A stretch of 39,304 bases of DNA from Eubacteriales bacterium (GTDB lineage: Bacteria; Bacillota; Clostridia; Lachnospirales; Lachnospiraceae), in assembly GCA_030526665.1 (NCBI GenBank), contig JAUNCI010000012.1, forward strand, positions 1-39,304, given 5' to 3'. The translations under genes and the position numbers were made by a program. This document shows positions 16,982 to 25,344 of this stretch, one piece after another. Every line of letters begins with the position of its first letter. Position 1 is the stretch's first letter. The notes under the pieces are model-generated. The model was not told where the DNA came from. It ran no database searches and saw only the letters and a list, made by a program, of their open reading frames with translations.

Positions 16982-17049
16982 AAAAACTCAGTGAATCTTG
17001 ATTTTGTGCTCCTTAAACAGAGTCCATATCAGAAATTCACTGAGTTTTT
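16982..17049. terminator. Long-loop terminator between two convergent genes
   Basis: Perfect 15-bp stem AAAAACTCAGTGAAT (16982-16996) and ATTCACTGAGTTTTT (17035-17049) with a 38-nt loop. The A5/T5 ends allow use in both directions. Bases 17050-17162 are AT-rich and hold nothing recognised. Confidence 0.65.
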
Positions 17050-17162
17050 CATTTTATAATATTCTTATATTATTCTTATTCTTTTAGCATTTATATTCTA
17101 TTTATTTCATTCAAACATGATAGAATAATCAGCCACTTTTAATAATTCTATTATTTGGTATC

Positions 17163-18080
17163 TTACCAGTTCTGTGGATAGATTCCCTGGTCTTTCATAT
17201 TCTGGATTGCCGCTACAACAACCGGCTTATCTTCTTTGTAAGTAACACCATACCAGCGATCCAGTGATTTCAGCACTTTTACAGTCGCTTTGTTTTCTTT
17301 TAACAGCTCATCCACTACAAATGGAAGGAAATATTCACATTTCAATGGATTTTTCTCCAGATTTTCCTCCAAAAATGCTGCAAAACGATTTTTCAGTTCC
17401 TGAAGAATGCTTGCGGAAAATCCCCACATATTCATAGAAACCGTTGCATCTGTCGGCAGTTCGATCCAGGTTTCGCCCTCATCTTCTGTATAAGCAGCTC
17501 CATCCCCTTTACGTTCAATGCGTGTACGTTCATGAATTTCCTTCAGATATCCATTGTCATCCGTTACACATACGCCACGTGCAACATGTCCGTTTTCTGT
17601 CAGTGTATTGTCGAGGCGGTAGCCAACCATCATATAACGATATGCTTCCTCTTCTGATTTTTCTTCGGAGAGGAAATCGTAAGCCATCTGAAATGCATTT
17701 ACGCCATAATAATCATCCGCATTGATTACGACAAATGGTCCATCGATTTCTTCAATACAGCTCAAAACAGCATGTCCGGTTCCCCATGGTTTGATTCTGC
17801 CTTCTGGCACAGAAAATCCTTCCGGAAGATTTCGGATATCCTGGAACACATAAGAAACCTGCATTTTTTCGCTCAGGCGATCTCCGATAGCCTTTTTAAA
17901 ATCCTGCTCATTCTCTTTTTTGATAATAAATACAACCTTTTCAAATCCTGCACGTACAGCATCAAATACAGAAAAATCCATAATAATATGTCCCTGTTCA
18001 TCTACAGGATCGATCTGTTTTAAGCCTCCGTAACGACTTCCCATACCTGCTGCCATAACTACCAATACCGGCTTTTTCAT
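17163..18080 (-). CDS. NTP_transferase-family nucleotidyltransferase
   Basis: A 305-residue protein of the GT-A-like sugar-phosphate nucleotidyltransferase superfamily. It starts MKKPVLVVMAAGMGSRYGG, with the nucleotide-binding AAGMGSRYGGLKQ at residues 10-22, and an INADDYYG metal motif like that of GlmU/GalU/RmlA-type enzymes. The exact sugar substrate cannot be read from the sequence. The in-frame ATG at 18131 overlaps greA. The ATG at 18080 has GGAG 10 nt upstream, so I chose it. It follows greA by 19 nt and probably shares its transcript. Confidence 0.82.
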   Translation of the reverse strand: MKKPVLVVMAAGMGSRYGGLKQIDPVDEQGHIIMDFSVFDAVRAGFEKVVFIIKKENEQDFKKAIGDRLSEKMQVSYVFQDIRNLPEGFSVPEGRIKPWGTGHAVLSCIEEIDGPFVVINADDYYGVNAFQMAYDFLSEEKSEEEAYRYMMVGYRLDNTLTENGHVARGVCVTDDNGYLKEIHERTRIERKGDGAAYTEDEGETWIELPTDATVSMNMWGFSASILQELKNRFAAFLEENLEKNPLKCEYFLPFVVDELLKENKATVKVLKSLDRWYGVTYKEDKPVVVAAIQNMKDQGIYPQNW

Positions 18081-18099
18081 GATATTCATACTCCTTTTC

Positions 18100-18600
18100 C
18101 TAGAATCCGCGGATTCCTTCATCCTCCGCACCTGTTTTTGAAATCTCTATAATCTTCAACTGATAGCTGTAAGAATCATTTACCTTTACGTCAACAATAT
18201 CACCTACACGATGTCCTCGTAATGCTCTTCCGATCGGCGATTCAATACTAACTCTGTTTTCCAGTGAATTCCCTCTGATCGACGTAACCAGCTTGTAGCT
18301 TTCCACTTCTCCATCTTCCAGAAATTCAACCTTCACTTCATCATTCATTCCGACTTCGTTATCATTTGACTGATCTTCAACGATAATTGCCGTTTTCAGC
18401 ATACGTTCCAGATAACGAATACGTCCTTCATTTTGATTTTTGTATTTCTTTGCAGCATAATACTCAAAGTTTTCACTCAAGTCCCCCTGCGCTCTGGCTT
18501 CTTTCACCGCTTCGATTGCTTCCTTTCGAATTACAAGCTTACGATGCTCTATCTCCTGCTCAATTTTCTCAACATCTCTCTGTGTGAGTCTTTCTCCCAT
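18100..18600 (-). CDS. greA: GreA/GreB-family transcription elongation factor
   Basis: Rescues backtracked RNA polymerase by stimulating transcript cleavage through the secondary channel. The 166-residue protein has the N-terminal coiled coil with the acidic tip region (ARAQGDLSENFEYYAAK) and the C-terminal FKBP-like domain ending SPIGRALRGHRVGDIVDV. The order is standard for Gre factors and the length slightly above the usual. GGGAG stands before the ATG. The 113-bp gap upstream is very AT-rich with no convincing promoter. Confidence 0.93.
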   Translation of the reverse strand: MGERLTQRDVEKIEQEIEHRKLVIRKEAIEAVKEARAQGDLSENFEYYAAKKYKNQNEGRIRYLERMLKTAIIVEDQSNDNEVGMNDEVKVEFLEDGEVESYKLVTSIRGNSLENRVSIESPIGRALRGHRVGDIVDVKVNDSYSYQLKIIEISKTGAEDEGIRGF

Positions 18601-18713
18601 TTACATTGCTCCCTATTATATATCTTTTATTTTATATCTAACATTTTATATCTGATATTTATCTCTTGCATTTATATCATATATTGACAGTATTAATGTA
18701 ATTCCGAATTATA

Positions 18714-21419
18714 CTACTGTTTCTTCTTTCCTAGTCTAATATCTTCCACGTAATCGCTCAATTCATCCGACAGATTATCAAACAGGTAGGACTTACTGCT
18801 TTGTCTGCGTTCCTTCCATTCTGTCATCGTCTGCTGTTTTCGCAGCTCCAGATCTTCTTTCAGATCTCTGGCTGACATACGCAGAGCACCCTGTCCCATA
18901 ATAATAACCTGTTCCAGTCCATCCGATGTAGCTACGGTTACTTTATAATCTTTGCTCAGCTTATGAACTGTTTTTTCAATATACTGGTCCGCTGTTTCTG
19001 CTTCTTTTGTATATACCACATAAATATTGTGGTATTTCAGCACTTCCTCGGCATGCCCTTCTATTTTGTAAGCATCAAAAACAAGAATCAGATTCATTCC
19101 CGTATATCCCTGGTAATTGCTCATGATATCGATCAGTCGCGTTTGTGCGGCATGCAGATCATCCGCTGCCAGTTCCCGCAGTTCCGGCCAGGCATAGATA
19201 ATATTGTAGCCATCGACCAGCAGATATTCTTCCTGTGTGTTTACTTTTTTTCGGGCAGTTTTGGTCGGTGCTGAAGAACTCTGATACGTTTTTCGTTCTG
19301 TAAAACGTTGTCTTTTCACTGGTCCGAAAGTACGTTCAAAAATAGCCTGTAATTCCTTGTCTTCTTCAAAACTTCCCATACCGGAAGATCTGGAAGATCG
19401 TCCGGAATTCATCTCCTGCACTTCCATCTCTGTCGTATCCGGATCCAATTGCGCGCCTTCCAGATGCATGTACTCTTCCACCTGATTCCATGGAACAACA
19501 AAACCAGCTCCATGTGCACAGAAAACAGATCCTGTCGGATTCAGCAAATCTCTTTCCGAATCATATCCGATTGCTTCAACCACAGCATCCTGTTCGCTGC
19601 AAGGCTGATAGCCACCCAGTTCACAGAAAAGTCTGCCGCGTCCGCCTGTATATGCGAGAACTTCTTTTTGATAATCACGCATTGCGGATACCGGCGCCGT
19701 ACCCTTGATCACAGACATATCTTCGTCCATTTCCGGCGGCAAAAATGTTCCCTGCATTCTCTGAATATCTGAAATCGCTCTTCCTGACATTTCTGTTGGA
19801 ATTTCCATTCGAAATTCATAATATGGTTCCAGCAAAACAGATTTTGCTTTTTTCAGTCCCTGACGAATTGCCCGATATGTCGCCTGACGGAAATCCCCGC
19901 CTTCTGTATGTTTCAGATGTGCTTTTCCACTGATCAGTGTAATCTGCATATCCGTAATCGGTGAACCGGTCAAAACACCAATGTGTTCTTTTTCTTCCAG
20001 ATGTGTCAAGATCAGACGCTGCCAGTTTCTGCTAAGTGCATCCTCACTGCATGAGGTAAAAAACTGAAGTCCGCTTCCCGGTTCTCCCGGTTCCAGCATC
20101 AAATGCACCTCCGCATAATGTCGCAGCGGCTCAAAATGCCCAACACCTTCCACCGGTTTTGCAATCGTTTCTTTGTATACAATACTTCCCGAACCAAATT
20201 CAACTGCAACCTTAAATCGTTCCCAGATCATATGCTTCAGGATTTCAATCTGCACCTCACCCATCAGCATCGCGTGGATTTCACCCAGATGTTCATCCCA
20301 CACAATATGAAGCTGAGGTTCTTCTTCCTCGATCTGCTTCAGTTTTTTCAGCATCTGATGCACATCACATTCCGGAGGAAGTTTAATTTCATAATTAAGT
20401 ACCGGTTCCAGAAGCGGAAGTTCTGATTCGCTTTCGACCCCCAGTCCCTGTCCCGGATAAGTCTGTGTTAAGCCGGTAACTGCACATACCGTTCCTGCCA
20501 TGGCCTCTTTTTCCAATTCAAATTTTGCACCGGAATAAATTCGAATCTGATCGGCCTTTTCTTCCCAGATTTCCTCGGGCTGTCCATGTCGAATCGCAAA
20601 GTCTCTGTCCGGTCTTCGATTTGTCAAAATCTCTTTTACCTTCAAGCTTCCACCCGTTACTTTTAAATAGGTAAGGCGATTTCCCTGCTCATCTCTGGCA
20701 ATTTTGAATACCTTGGCTCCAAACTTCTCTTTGTACTGTGGAATCTGTGTGTATTTATTGATTCCCTGCAAAAATTCCGTCACACCTGTCATCTTCAGTG
20801 CCGAACCAAAGAAGCATGGAAACAATATTCGCTGTGAAATGCATCTGCGGATATCTTCTTCATTTACGGCATTTGTTTCAAAATACTGTTCCATCAGTGT
20901 TTCATCGCAAGCCGCAACATTTTCCATAAACAGATCTTCTGACTGGTTCGGATCAAAATCGATGCAGTTCGCATCCAGTCTCTTTTTCAATTCCTCCAGC
21001 AGACTTTCTTTGTTTACATCCGGCTGATCCATCTTGTTGATAAACAAAAAGGTAGGGATCTGATACTGACGCAAAAGTTTCCACAACGTCATCGTATGTC
21101 CCTGTACGCCGTCCGCCCCACTGATTACCAGAATTGCATAATCCAAAATCTGAAGCGTTCTCTCCATCTCTGCTGAAAAATCGATATGTCCCGGTGTATC
21201 CATTAATGTAATTTGTATATCATCCATATCCAGAACTGCCTGTTTAGAAAAAATGGTAATACCACGCTCTCTCTCCAGTTCGTACGTATCCAGATATGCA
21301 TCTTTATGGTCAACCCTGCCCAGTTTACGGATTTTTCCGCATTCATACAGCATACCTTCTGACAAAGTCGTCTTTCCGGCATCAACATGAGCAAGAATTC
21401 CTATCACAAGTTTTTTCAT
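18714..21419 (-). CDS. TetM-like translation GTPase fused to a C-terminal NYN (YacP/Rae1-like) nuclease domain
   Basis: A 901-residue fusion. Residues 1-650 are an EF-G/TetM-type GTPase: P-loop AHVDAGKT (10-17), RGIT (52-55), DTPGH (74-78), NKMD (128-131), then domains II-V with GYQP near 603. In the domain IV loop that in TetO/TetM carries the tetracycline-displacing SPVSTPADF, this protein reads LKHTEGGDF, so drug resistance should not be assumed. After a charged linker (about 655-728) comes a NYN/PIN-like domain: VDGYN (735-739), FDA (781-783), ETADQYIE (808-815) and TSD (831-833), the acidic pattern of YacP/Rae1, an A-site mRNA endonuclease in Bacillus subtilis. The ATG at 21419 (GGAG 6 nt upstream) fits TetM; the frame extends upstream without a binding site. 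Monocistronic. The joint role in ribosome control is inferred. Confidence 0.88.
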   Translation of the reverse strand: MKKLVIGILAHVDAGKTTLSEGMLYECGKIRKLGRVDHKDAYLDTYELERERGITIFSKQAVLDMDDIQITLMDTPGHIDFSAEMERTLQILDYAILVISGADGVQGHTMTLWKLLRQYQIPTFLFINKMDQPDVNKESLLEELKKRLDANCIDFDPNQSEDLFMENVAACDETLMEQYFETNAVNEEDIRRCISQRILFPCFFGSALKMTGVTEFLQGINKYTQIPQYKEKFGAKVFKIARDEQGNRLTYLKVTGGSLKVKEILTNRRPDRDFAIRHGQPEEIWEEKADQIRIYSGAKFELEKEAMAGTVCAVTGLTQTYPGQGLGVESESELPLLEPVLNYEIKLPPECDVHQMLKKLKQIEEEEPQLHIVWDEHLGEIHAMLMGEVQIEILKHMIWERFKVAVEFGSGSIVYKETIAKPVEGVGHFEPLRHYAEVHLMLEPGEPGSGLQFFTSCSEDALSRNWQRLILTHLEEKEHIGVLTGSPITDMQITLISGKAHLKHTEGGDFRQATYRAIRQGLKKAKSVLLEPYYEFRMEIPTEMSGRAISDIQRMQGTFLPPEMDEDMSVIKGTAPVSAMRDYQKEVLAYTGGRGRLFCELGGYQPCSEQDAVVEAIGYDSERDLLNPTGSVFCAHGAGFVVPWNQVEEYMHLEGAQLDPDTTEMEVQEMNSGRSSRSSGMGSFEEDKELQAIFERTFGPVKRQRFTERKTYQSSSAPTKTARKKVNTQEEYLLVDGYNIIYAWPELRELAADDLHAAQTRLIDIMSNYQGYTGMNLILVFDAYKIEGHAEEVLKYHNIYVVYTKEAETADQYIEKTVHKLSKDYKVTVATSDGLEQVIIMGQGALRMSARDLKEDLELRKQQTMTEWKERRQSSKSYLFDNLSDELSDYVEDIRLGKKKQ

Positions 21420-21548
21420 TGTAATCTCCTTTACATACCGCTCTATTTTACCACATACCTGATAGTATTGTATACAAACAAAACAGAATCCAGTTCTCCA
21501 GCTTAACAAGGGTCCTGCCCGCAGCATAACAAAATCTGTACAAACTAC

Positions 21549-21575
21549 AAAAAGGCGGCCGCAAATGCGACCGCC
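21549..21575 (-). terminator. Terminator of putP
   Basis: On the minus strand GGCGGTCGC and GCGGCCGCC pair (one G-T wobble; 21567-21575 with 21554-21562) around a 4-nt loop, followed by TTTTT. The rest of 21420-21661 holds the leader of the GTPase-NYN gene, with a TAAAAT box near 21445 but no clear -35. Confidence 0.88.
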
Positions 21576-21661
21576 GATTACATTTCACCATTTCAGTTTC
21601 TTATATCAGATATAAATTCGACAACAGATAATTTAGATTGAACTTTTTACAAGTCAAATTT

Positions 21662-23188
21662 CTATCTACCTGTCACTTCTTTGAATTCATCCAGAATGCT
21701 CTGATCCGGAGCAGGTGTTACGAGACTTCCGATTACGATTGCAACGCATGCAACGATAAATGCAGGAAGTAATTCATAGATATCCCAGGCACCGCCCATT
21801 GGTCTAACAAGGTATTTCCATACAAAGATCATAATACCTCCACTAAGCATACCTGCGATTGCGCCGAAACGATTGGAACGTTTCCAGAATAATGCAAATA
21901 ACATTACAGGACCAAAGGCTGCTCCAAATCCGCCCCATGCAAAGGATACGATCTGGAATACTGAGCTGTTAGGATCTCTTGCCAGAATCACAGCAAATAC
22001 AGAAATAATAACAAGTGTTACTCTCGCTGCAATGATGCCGCCTTTGTCACTCTTCTGGAATTTTTCTCCAAGCATATCCGAAGATACAGCGGAGGATGCT
22101 GCCAAAAGCTGTGAATCTGCAGTTGACATAGTTGATGCAAGAATACCTGCAAGAATGACACCTGCCAACAATGCACAAAGTACACCATGTCTGCTCAGCA
22201 CATCTGCAATTCTGATAATAATTGTTTCTGAATTAGAACCTTCCAGTACTTCAATTGCACCGGCTTTGCTCATTCCATAACCAACAACACCGATAAATAC
22301 CGCTACTCCCATAGAAATCACAACCCATGTAGCTGCAATTCTTCTGGAAAGAGGTAATTTTTTCTCATCTTCGATTGCCATGAAACGAAGAAGAATATGA
22401 GGCATTCCAAAATATCCAAGTCCCCATGCAAGTGTGGATACGATTGTAATCAATCCATAAGGTGTTGAGGAACCGGATGCAACATCATGCATAGCAAACA
22501 TGTTCAAGTATCCCGGAAGTGCTTTTGCATTATCAATAACTGCATTGATACCGCCTGCAGTACTGATACCAAATACCAGAACTACGATTAGCGCGATCGA
22601 CATAACGATACTCTGCATAAAGTCTGTTGTAGACGCTGCAAGGAATCCACCAAGTGTTGTATATCCAACGATAACGATCGCACTGATGATCATCGCTGTC
22701 ATATATTTGATTCCAAACAAACTTGAAAACAGTTTTCCACATGCAGCAAATCCTGAAGCTGTATATGGGATAAAGAAAATAACAATGATGATTGCGGAAA
22801 GCAAAAGCAATGCACCGCTTTCATCATGATAACGATTTTTGAAAAACTGTGGTACTGTAATCGAATTGTTCGCTACTTTTGAATAGCGGCGAAGTCTTTT
22901 GGCAACGATCAGCCAGTTGATATATGTACCAACCGCAAGACCAATTGCAGTCCATCCGGCATCTGCAATACCAGAGATATATGCAACACCCGGTAATCCC
23001 ATCAAAAGCCAGCTGCTCATGTCGGAAGCTTCCGCGCTCATAGCTGCAACAAACGGTCCAAGTTTACGTCCTCCCAAATAAAAATCATCTGAGTTTTTAT
23101 TCTGTTTGGAAAAACGATATCCAATGTATAATACAACACCAAGATATGCAATAATGGCAAGCAGAATACAGATTTTTTCTGTAGTCAT
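21662..23188 (-). CDS. putP: Sodium/proline symporter (SSS family)
   Basis: Sodium-coupled solute importer in the cytoplasmic membrane, most like PutP. The 508-residue protein is almost wholly hydrophobic with about 13 membrane segments. It has the SSS pattern DFYLGGRKLGPFVAAMSAEASDMSSW near residues 36-61 and GILASTMSTADSQLLAASSA in the middle. Proline as substrate follows from the overall PutP-like pattern and is not proven. AGGAGG precedes the ATG. It has its own promoter with an inverted repeat upstream and its own terminator. Confidence 0.9.
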   Translation of the reverse strand: MTTEKICILLAIIAYLGVVLYIGYRFSKQNKNSDDFYLGGRKLGPFVAAMSAEASDMSSWLLMGLPGVAYISGIADAGWTAIGLAVGTYINWLIVAKRLRRYSKVANNSITVPQFFKNRYHDESGALLLLSAIIIVIFFIPYTASGFAACGKLFSSLFGIKYMTAMIISAIVIVGYTTLGGFLAASTTDFMQSIVMSIALIVVLVFGISTAGGINAVIDNAKALPGYLNMFAMHDVASGSSTPYGLITIVSTLAWGLGYFGMPHILLRFMAIEDEKKLPLSRRIAATWVVISMGVAVFIGVVGYGMSKAGAIEVLEGSNSETIIIRIADVLSRHGVLCALLAGVILAGILASTMSTADSQLLAASSAVSSDMLGEKFQKSDKGGIIAARVTLVIISVFAVILARDPNSSVFQIVSFAWGGFGAAFGPVMLFALFWKRSNRFGAIAGMLSGGIMIFVWKYLVRPMGGAWDIYELLPAFIVACVAIVIGSLVTPAPDQSILDEFKEVTGR

Positions 23189-23223
23189 AATAGTTCCCTC
23201 CTAGTACTTCTTTTCATTGCTAG

Positions 23224-23252
23224 AGTATAACAGATTCCATGGTATACCGCAA
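23224..23252 (-). promoter_or_regulatory. Promoter of putP
   Basis: Minus-strand TTGCGG (23247-23252), 17-bp spacer, TATACT (23224-23229), with TG one base before the -10 box. The ATG lies 36 bp downstream of the -10 box. Confidence 0.7.
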
Positions 23253-23261
23253 CTAGACTAC

Positions 23262-23283
23262 AGTATAGACTAGGTTCTATACT
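23262..23283. promoter_or_regulatory. Perfect inverted repeat upstream of the putP promoter
   Basis: AGTATAGA (23262-23269), 6 bp, TCTATACT (23276-23283), ending 9 bp before the putP -35 box. A further half site TCTATACT occurs at 23332-23339. The position suits an activator or a repressor acting from upstream. The TetR-family gene 250 bp away is one candidate to bind it. A second AT-rich inverted repeat, ATTGTAT/ATACAAT, is at 23366-23387. Confidence 0.55.
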
Positions 23284-23400
23284 TATATCTTCTTTTTTCG
23301 TGTTAATCACTTATAAATTCTGTATTTTTTATCTATACTGTATCATAGAATATAATATGTACTATATTGTATTTTTTTTGATACAATTACAATATAAAAT

Positions 23401-23435
23401 AAGAGCCACAGAAAATCTACTTTTCTATGGCTCTT
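23401..23435 (-). terminator. Terminator of the TetR-family gene
   Basis: Stem AAGAGCCACAGAAAA (23401-23415) and TTTTCTATGGCTCTT (23421-23435), one wobble pair, 5-nt loop, followed on the minus strand by ATTTTATATT. It separates tetR from putP. Confidence 0.8.
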
Positions 23436-23439
23436 GTTC

Positions 23440-24027
23440 TTATTTTACAAAAAATCCTTCCAGAAAAACAGTAAGCATTCTCTGTGAATATCCTCGCAGC
23501 GAATACTCTCCTCCTGAAATGCACCAGTCGTACATAAACGATCGTTCACAGATGGCATATGCTTTTACGATTTCACCCACGGAAAAATCCGTACGTATCT
23601 CTCCTGCTTTCTGTCCTTCCAAAATTATGCGATTCAGAAGTCTATAGTAGAAACGATTTCGATCCAGCAGAGATTTCTCACCTCTGGTGATCAGCTGCGA
23701 AGACAATAGTCTCGCCAGCAGATCGATGGAAATGCTGTTTTCTATCATACTGAATTCTTCGTTATTCAGAAAAATCAGTTTTTCCCTGCTGGACATATTT
23801 TCATCCATAAGGTCCACAAGTTCTTCATATTTGCGGTCAAATAAATATGCCAGCGTACTCAGCAAAGCATCTTTTCCTTTAAAGTAATGATAAAAAGATC
23901 CCTTGGAGGTCTGTGCCGCTGCAATGATCTCATCTACTGTTGTATCATCATATCCCTGTTCATAGAACAATTTCCATGCAGCCGAAATGATTCTTCCCTT
24001 CGTATCCCGCGTCTGGTCTTTCTTCAT
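23440..24027 (-). CDS. TetR/AcrR-family transcriptional regulator
   Basis: A 195-residue DNA-binding regulator with the N-terminal TetR helix-turn-helix (IISAAWKLFYEQGYDDTTVDEIIAAAQTSKG, then SFYHYFKGKDALL, near residues 13-60) and a helical ligand-binding domain. The in-frame start at 24078 lies inside a hairpin. The ATG at 24027 has GGGAGG 6 nt upstream and gives the usual TetR beginning, so I used it. It follows tdk by 70 nt. Possible targets are its own leader inverted repeat and the putP upstream repeat; neither is proven. Confidence 0.88.
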   Translation of the reverse strand: MKKDQTRDTKGRIISAAWKLFYEQGYDDTTVDEIIAAAQTSKGSFYHYFKGKDALLSTLAYLFDRKYEELVDLMDENMSSREKLIFLNNEEFSMIENSISIDLLARLLSSQLITRGEKSLLDRNRFYYRLLNRIILEGQKAGEIRTDFSVGEIVKAYAICERSFMYDWCISGGEYSLRGYSQRMLTVFLEGFFVK

Positions 24028-24040
24028 GATTTGCCTCCCA

Positions 24041-24075
24041 GATGATTTCAAGCAGCTTACTGGATTGAAATCATC
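24041..24075. promoter_or_regulatory. Inverted repeat directly upstream of the TetR ribosome binding site
   Basis: Perfect 11-bp arms GATGATTTCAA (24041-24051) and TTGAAATCATC (24065-24075), 13 bp apart, ending next to the Shine-Dalgarno CCTCCC (24034-24039 on the plus strand). It could be an autoregulatory operator or an RNA hairpin. Confidence 0.45.
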
Positions 24076-24081
24076 CATACA

Positions 24082-24103
24082 GTTTGAAAATTTATTTTCA
24101 AAC
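24082..24103 (-). repeat. Inverted repeat over the tdk stop codon
   Basis: GTTTGAAAAT (24082-24091), 2 bp, ATTTTCAAAC (24094-24103). The hairpin includes the tdk stop codon and is not followed by a T run, so it may protect the 3' end or give weak termination. Confidence 0.4.
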
Positions 24104-24673
24104 CTTGTCTACCGGTCCCAGCATTCCTAATTTAAAATGTTTTCTGCACAACGATACATAACTGTCATTTGATCCAAGCATGACCTGTTCTCCATCGCGC
24201 ACGATTCCATCCTTGTTATATCTGGCATTACAGATTGCCTTATTTCCGCACCAGCAAACCGTCTTGATTTCACGAATTACATCTGCAATTGTAATGAGAC
24301 GTTCGCTTCCCGGAAACAGATGATTCTGAAAATCAGCTCGCAGTCCGTAGCAAATAACAGGCACATCACAAAAGTCTACGATATCTGACAGAAAATCAAT
24401 CTGTTCTTCACTCGCAAATTGAATTTCATCTACAACAATGCAGTCATAAGCGCGGATTTCCTCCTGCGACATTGTCTGCAATTCTTCCAAAAAGATTGCA
24501 TCCTTTGCAAGGCCGATTCTGGATTTTATGCATCTTATACCGTCTCTCGTATCTGTTTTTGTCTTACACAACAGTGCTTTTTGCCCTACTTCCTCATAAT
24601 TAAAATGTGTCATCAGAGCGTTTGCTGATTTTGAGCTATTCATTGCACCATAATAATAAATTAATTTTGCCAT
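24098..24673 (-). CDS. tdk: Thymidine kinase (type II, TK1-like)
   Basis: Phosphorylates thymidine and deoxyuridine with ATP in the cytosol. The 191-residue protein has the P-loop GAMNSSKS (9-16), the catalytic carboxylate in VVDEIQF (E83), and the C-terminal zinc site with CWCG, a further Cys in ICNARY and CRKH near the end. It begins 26 nt after udk, so the two salvage kinases are probably co-transcribed. The AGGAG is about 13 nt before the ATG. Confidence 0.95.
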   Translation of the reverse strand: MAKLIYYYGAMNSSKSANALMTHFNYEEVGQKALLCKTKTDTRDGIRCIKSRIGLAKDAIFLEELQTMSQEEIRAYDCIVVDEIQFASEEQIDFLSDIVDFCDVPVICYGLRADFQNHLFPGSERLITIADVIREIKTVCWCGNKAICNARYNKDGIVRDGEQVMLGSNDSYVSLCRKHFKLGMLGPVDKV

Positions 24674-24699
24674 TCTGTATAGAAAACTCCTTATAAATA

Positions 24700-25320
24700 T
24701 TAGAGTGTATCTCCATCCAAAAGAGATTTGATTTTTGATTTCATAACATCAAATGCAACATTGTTCATTCCACTGTTGATTACGATATCCGCTTTTGATC
24801 TCGTTGGTTCAACATACAGATAATGCATAGGTTTTACAGTTGTCAGATACTGTTCTACGATATTATCAATGTCTCTTCCGCGTTCCTTTACATCTCGAAC
24901 AACACGACGCAGAATTCTCTCATCCGCATCTGCTTCTACATAGATTTTAATATCCAGCAGATCGCGTGTTCTCGGGTCTGCCAGAAGCAGAATTCCTTCT
25001 ACAACAATAATTTTCTTCGGTTCAATATGAATGGTTTCATCTGAACGATTGTGTTTGCTGTAGTCATATACCGGACAATCAACCGCTTTTCCTTCTCGAA
25101 GCATTTTGAGATGTTCAAGCAAAAGTTCGGTTTCCAGAGAATCCGGATGATCATAATTAAGTTTTTTGCGTTCTTCAAAAGGAATATCGTCATGACGGCG
25201 ATAATAATTATCATGATAGATTACAGCGATATCATCTTTGAAGTTATCTTTTAATCTATTTGTAAATGTCGATTTTCCTGAACCGGTTCCACCGGCGATT
25301 CCAATGATAATACATTCCAT
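24700..25320 (-). CDS. udk: Uridine kinase
   Basis: Phosphorylates uridine and cytidine to UMP and CMP. The 206-residue protein begins MECIIIGIAGGTGSGKST with P-loop GGTGSGKST (10-18), then YHDNYYRRHDD and the NYDHPDSLETELL block typical of Udk. The in-frame start at 25368 lies in the hairpin upstream. The ATG at 25320 has GAGGGAA before it. No promoter is visible between the hairpin and the ATG, so expression may depend on read-through from the nucleoside importer operon. Confidence 0.95.
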   Translation of the reverse strand: MECIIIGIAGGTGSGKSTFTNRLKDNFKDDIAVIYHDNYYRRHDDIPFEERKKLNYDHPDSLETELLLEHLKMLREGKAVDCPVYDYSKHNRSDETIHIEPKKIIVVEGILLLADPRTRDLLDIKIYVEADADERILRRVVRDVKERGRDIDNIVEQYLTTVKPMHYLYVEPTRSKADIVINSGMNNVAFDVMKSKIKSLLDGDTL

Positions 25321-25344
25321 TGTTATTCCCTCACTTTGTAAACA

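Noticed and set aside
18684-18712. TTGACA-like promoter on the plus strand in the greA upstream gap
   Set aside because: The -10 at 17 bp is AATTAT, a poor match, and it would drive only antisense RNA into the GTPase-NYN gene.
18714-20769. Tetracycline resistance gene of the tet(M) class
   Set aside because: The GTPase part is clearly related to TetM, but the drug-displacing SPVSTP loop is replaced, a nuclease domain is fused, and there is no mobile-element context. Resistance cannot be claimed from the sequence.
21420-21527. A 36-codon in-frame extension of the GTPase-NYN gene upstream of 21419
   Set aside because: No ribosome binding site at 21527, residues unlike any TetM start, and GGAG stands correctly before the ATG at 21419. 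A regulatory leader peptide is not excluded, but nothing supports it.
23366-23397. AT-rich inverted repeat as a terminator for an unseen plus-strand gene
   Set aside because: No plus-strand gene ends there, and the arms consist almost only of A and T; chance is likely.
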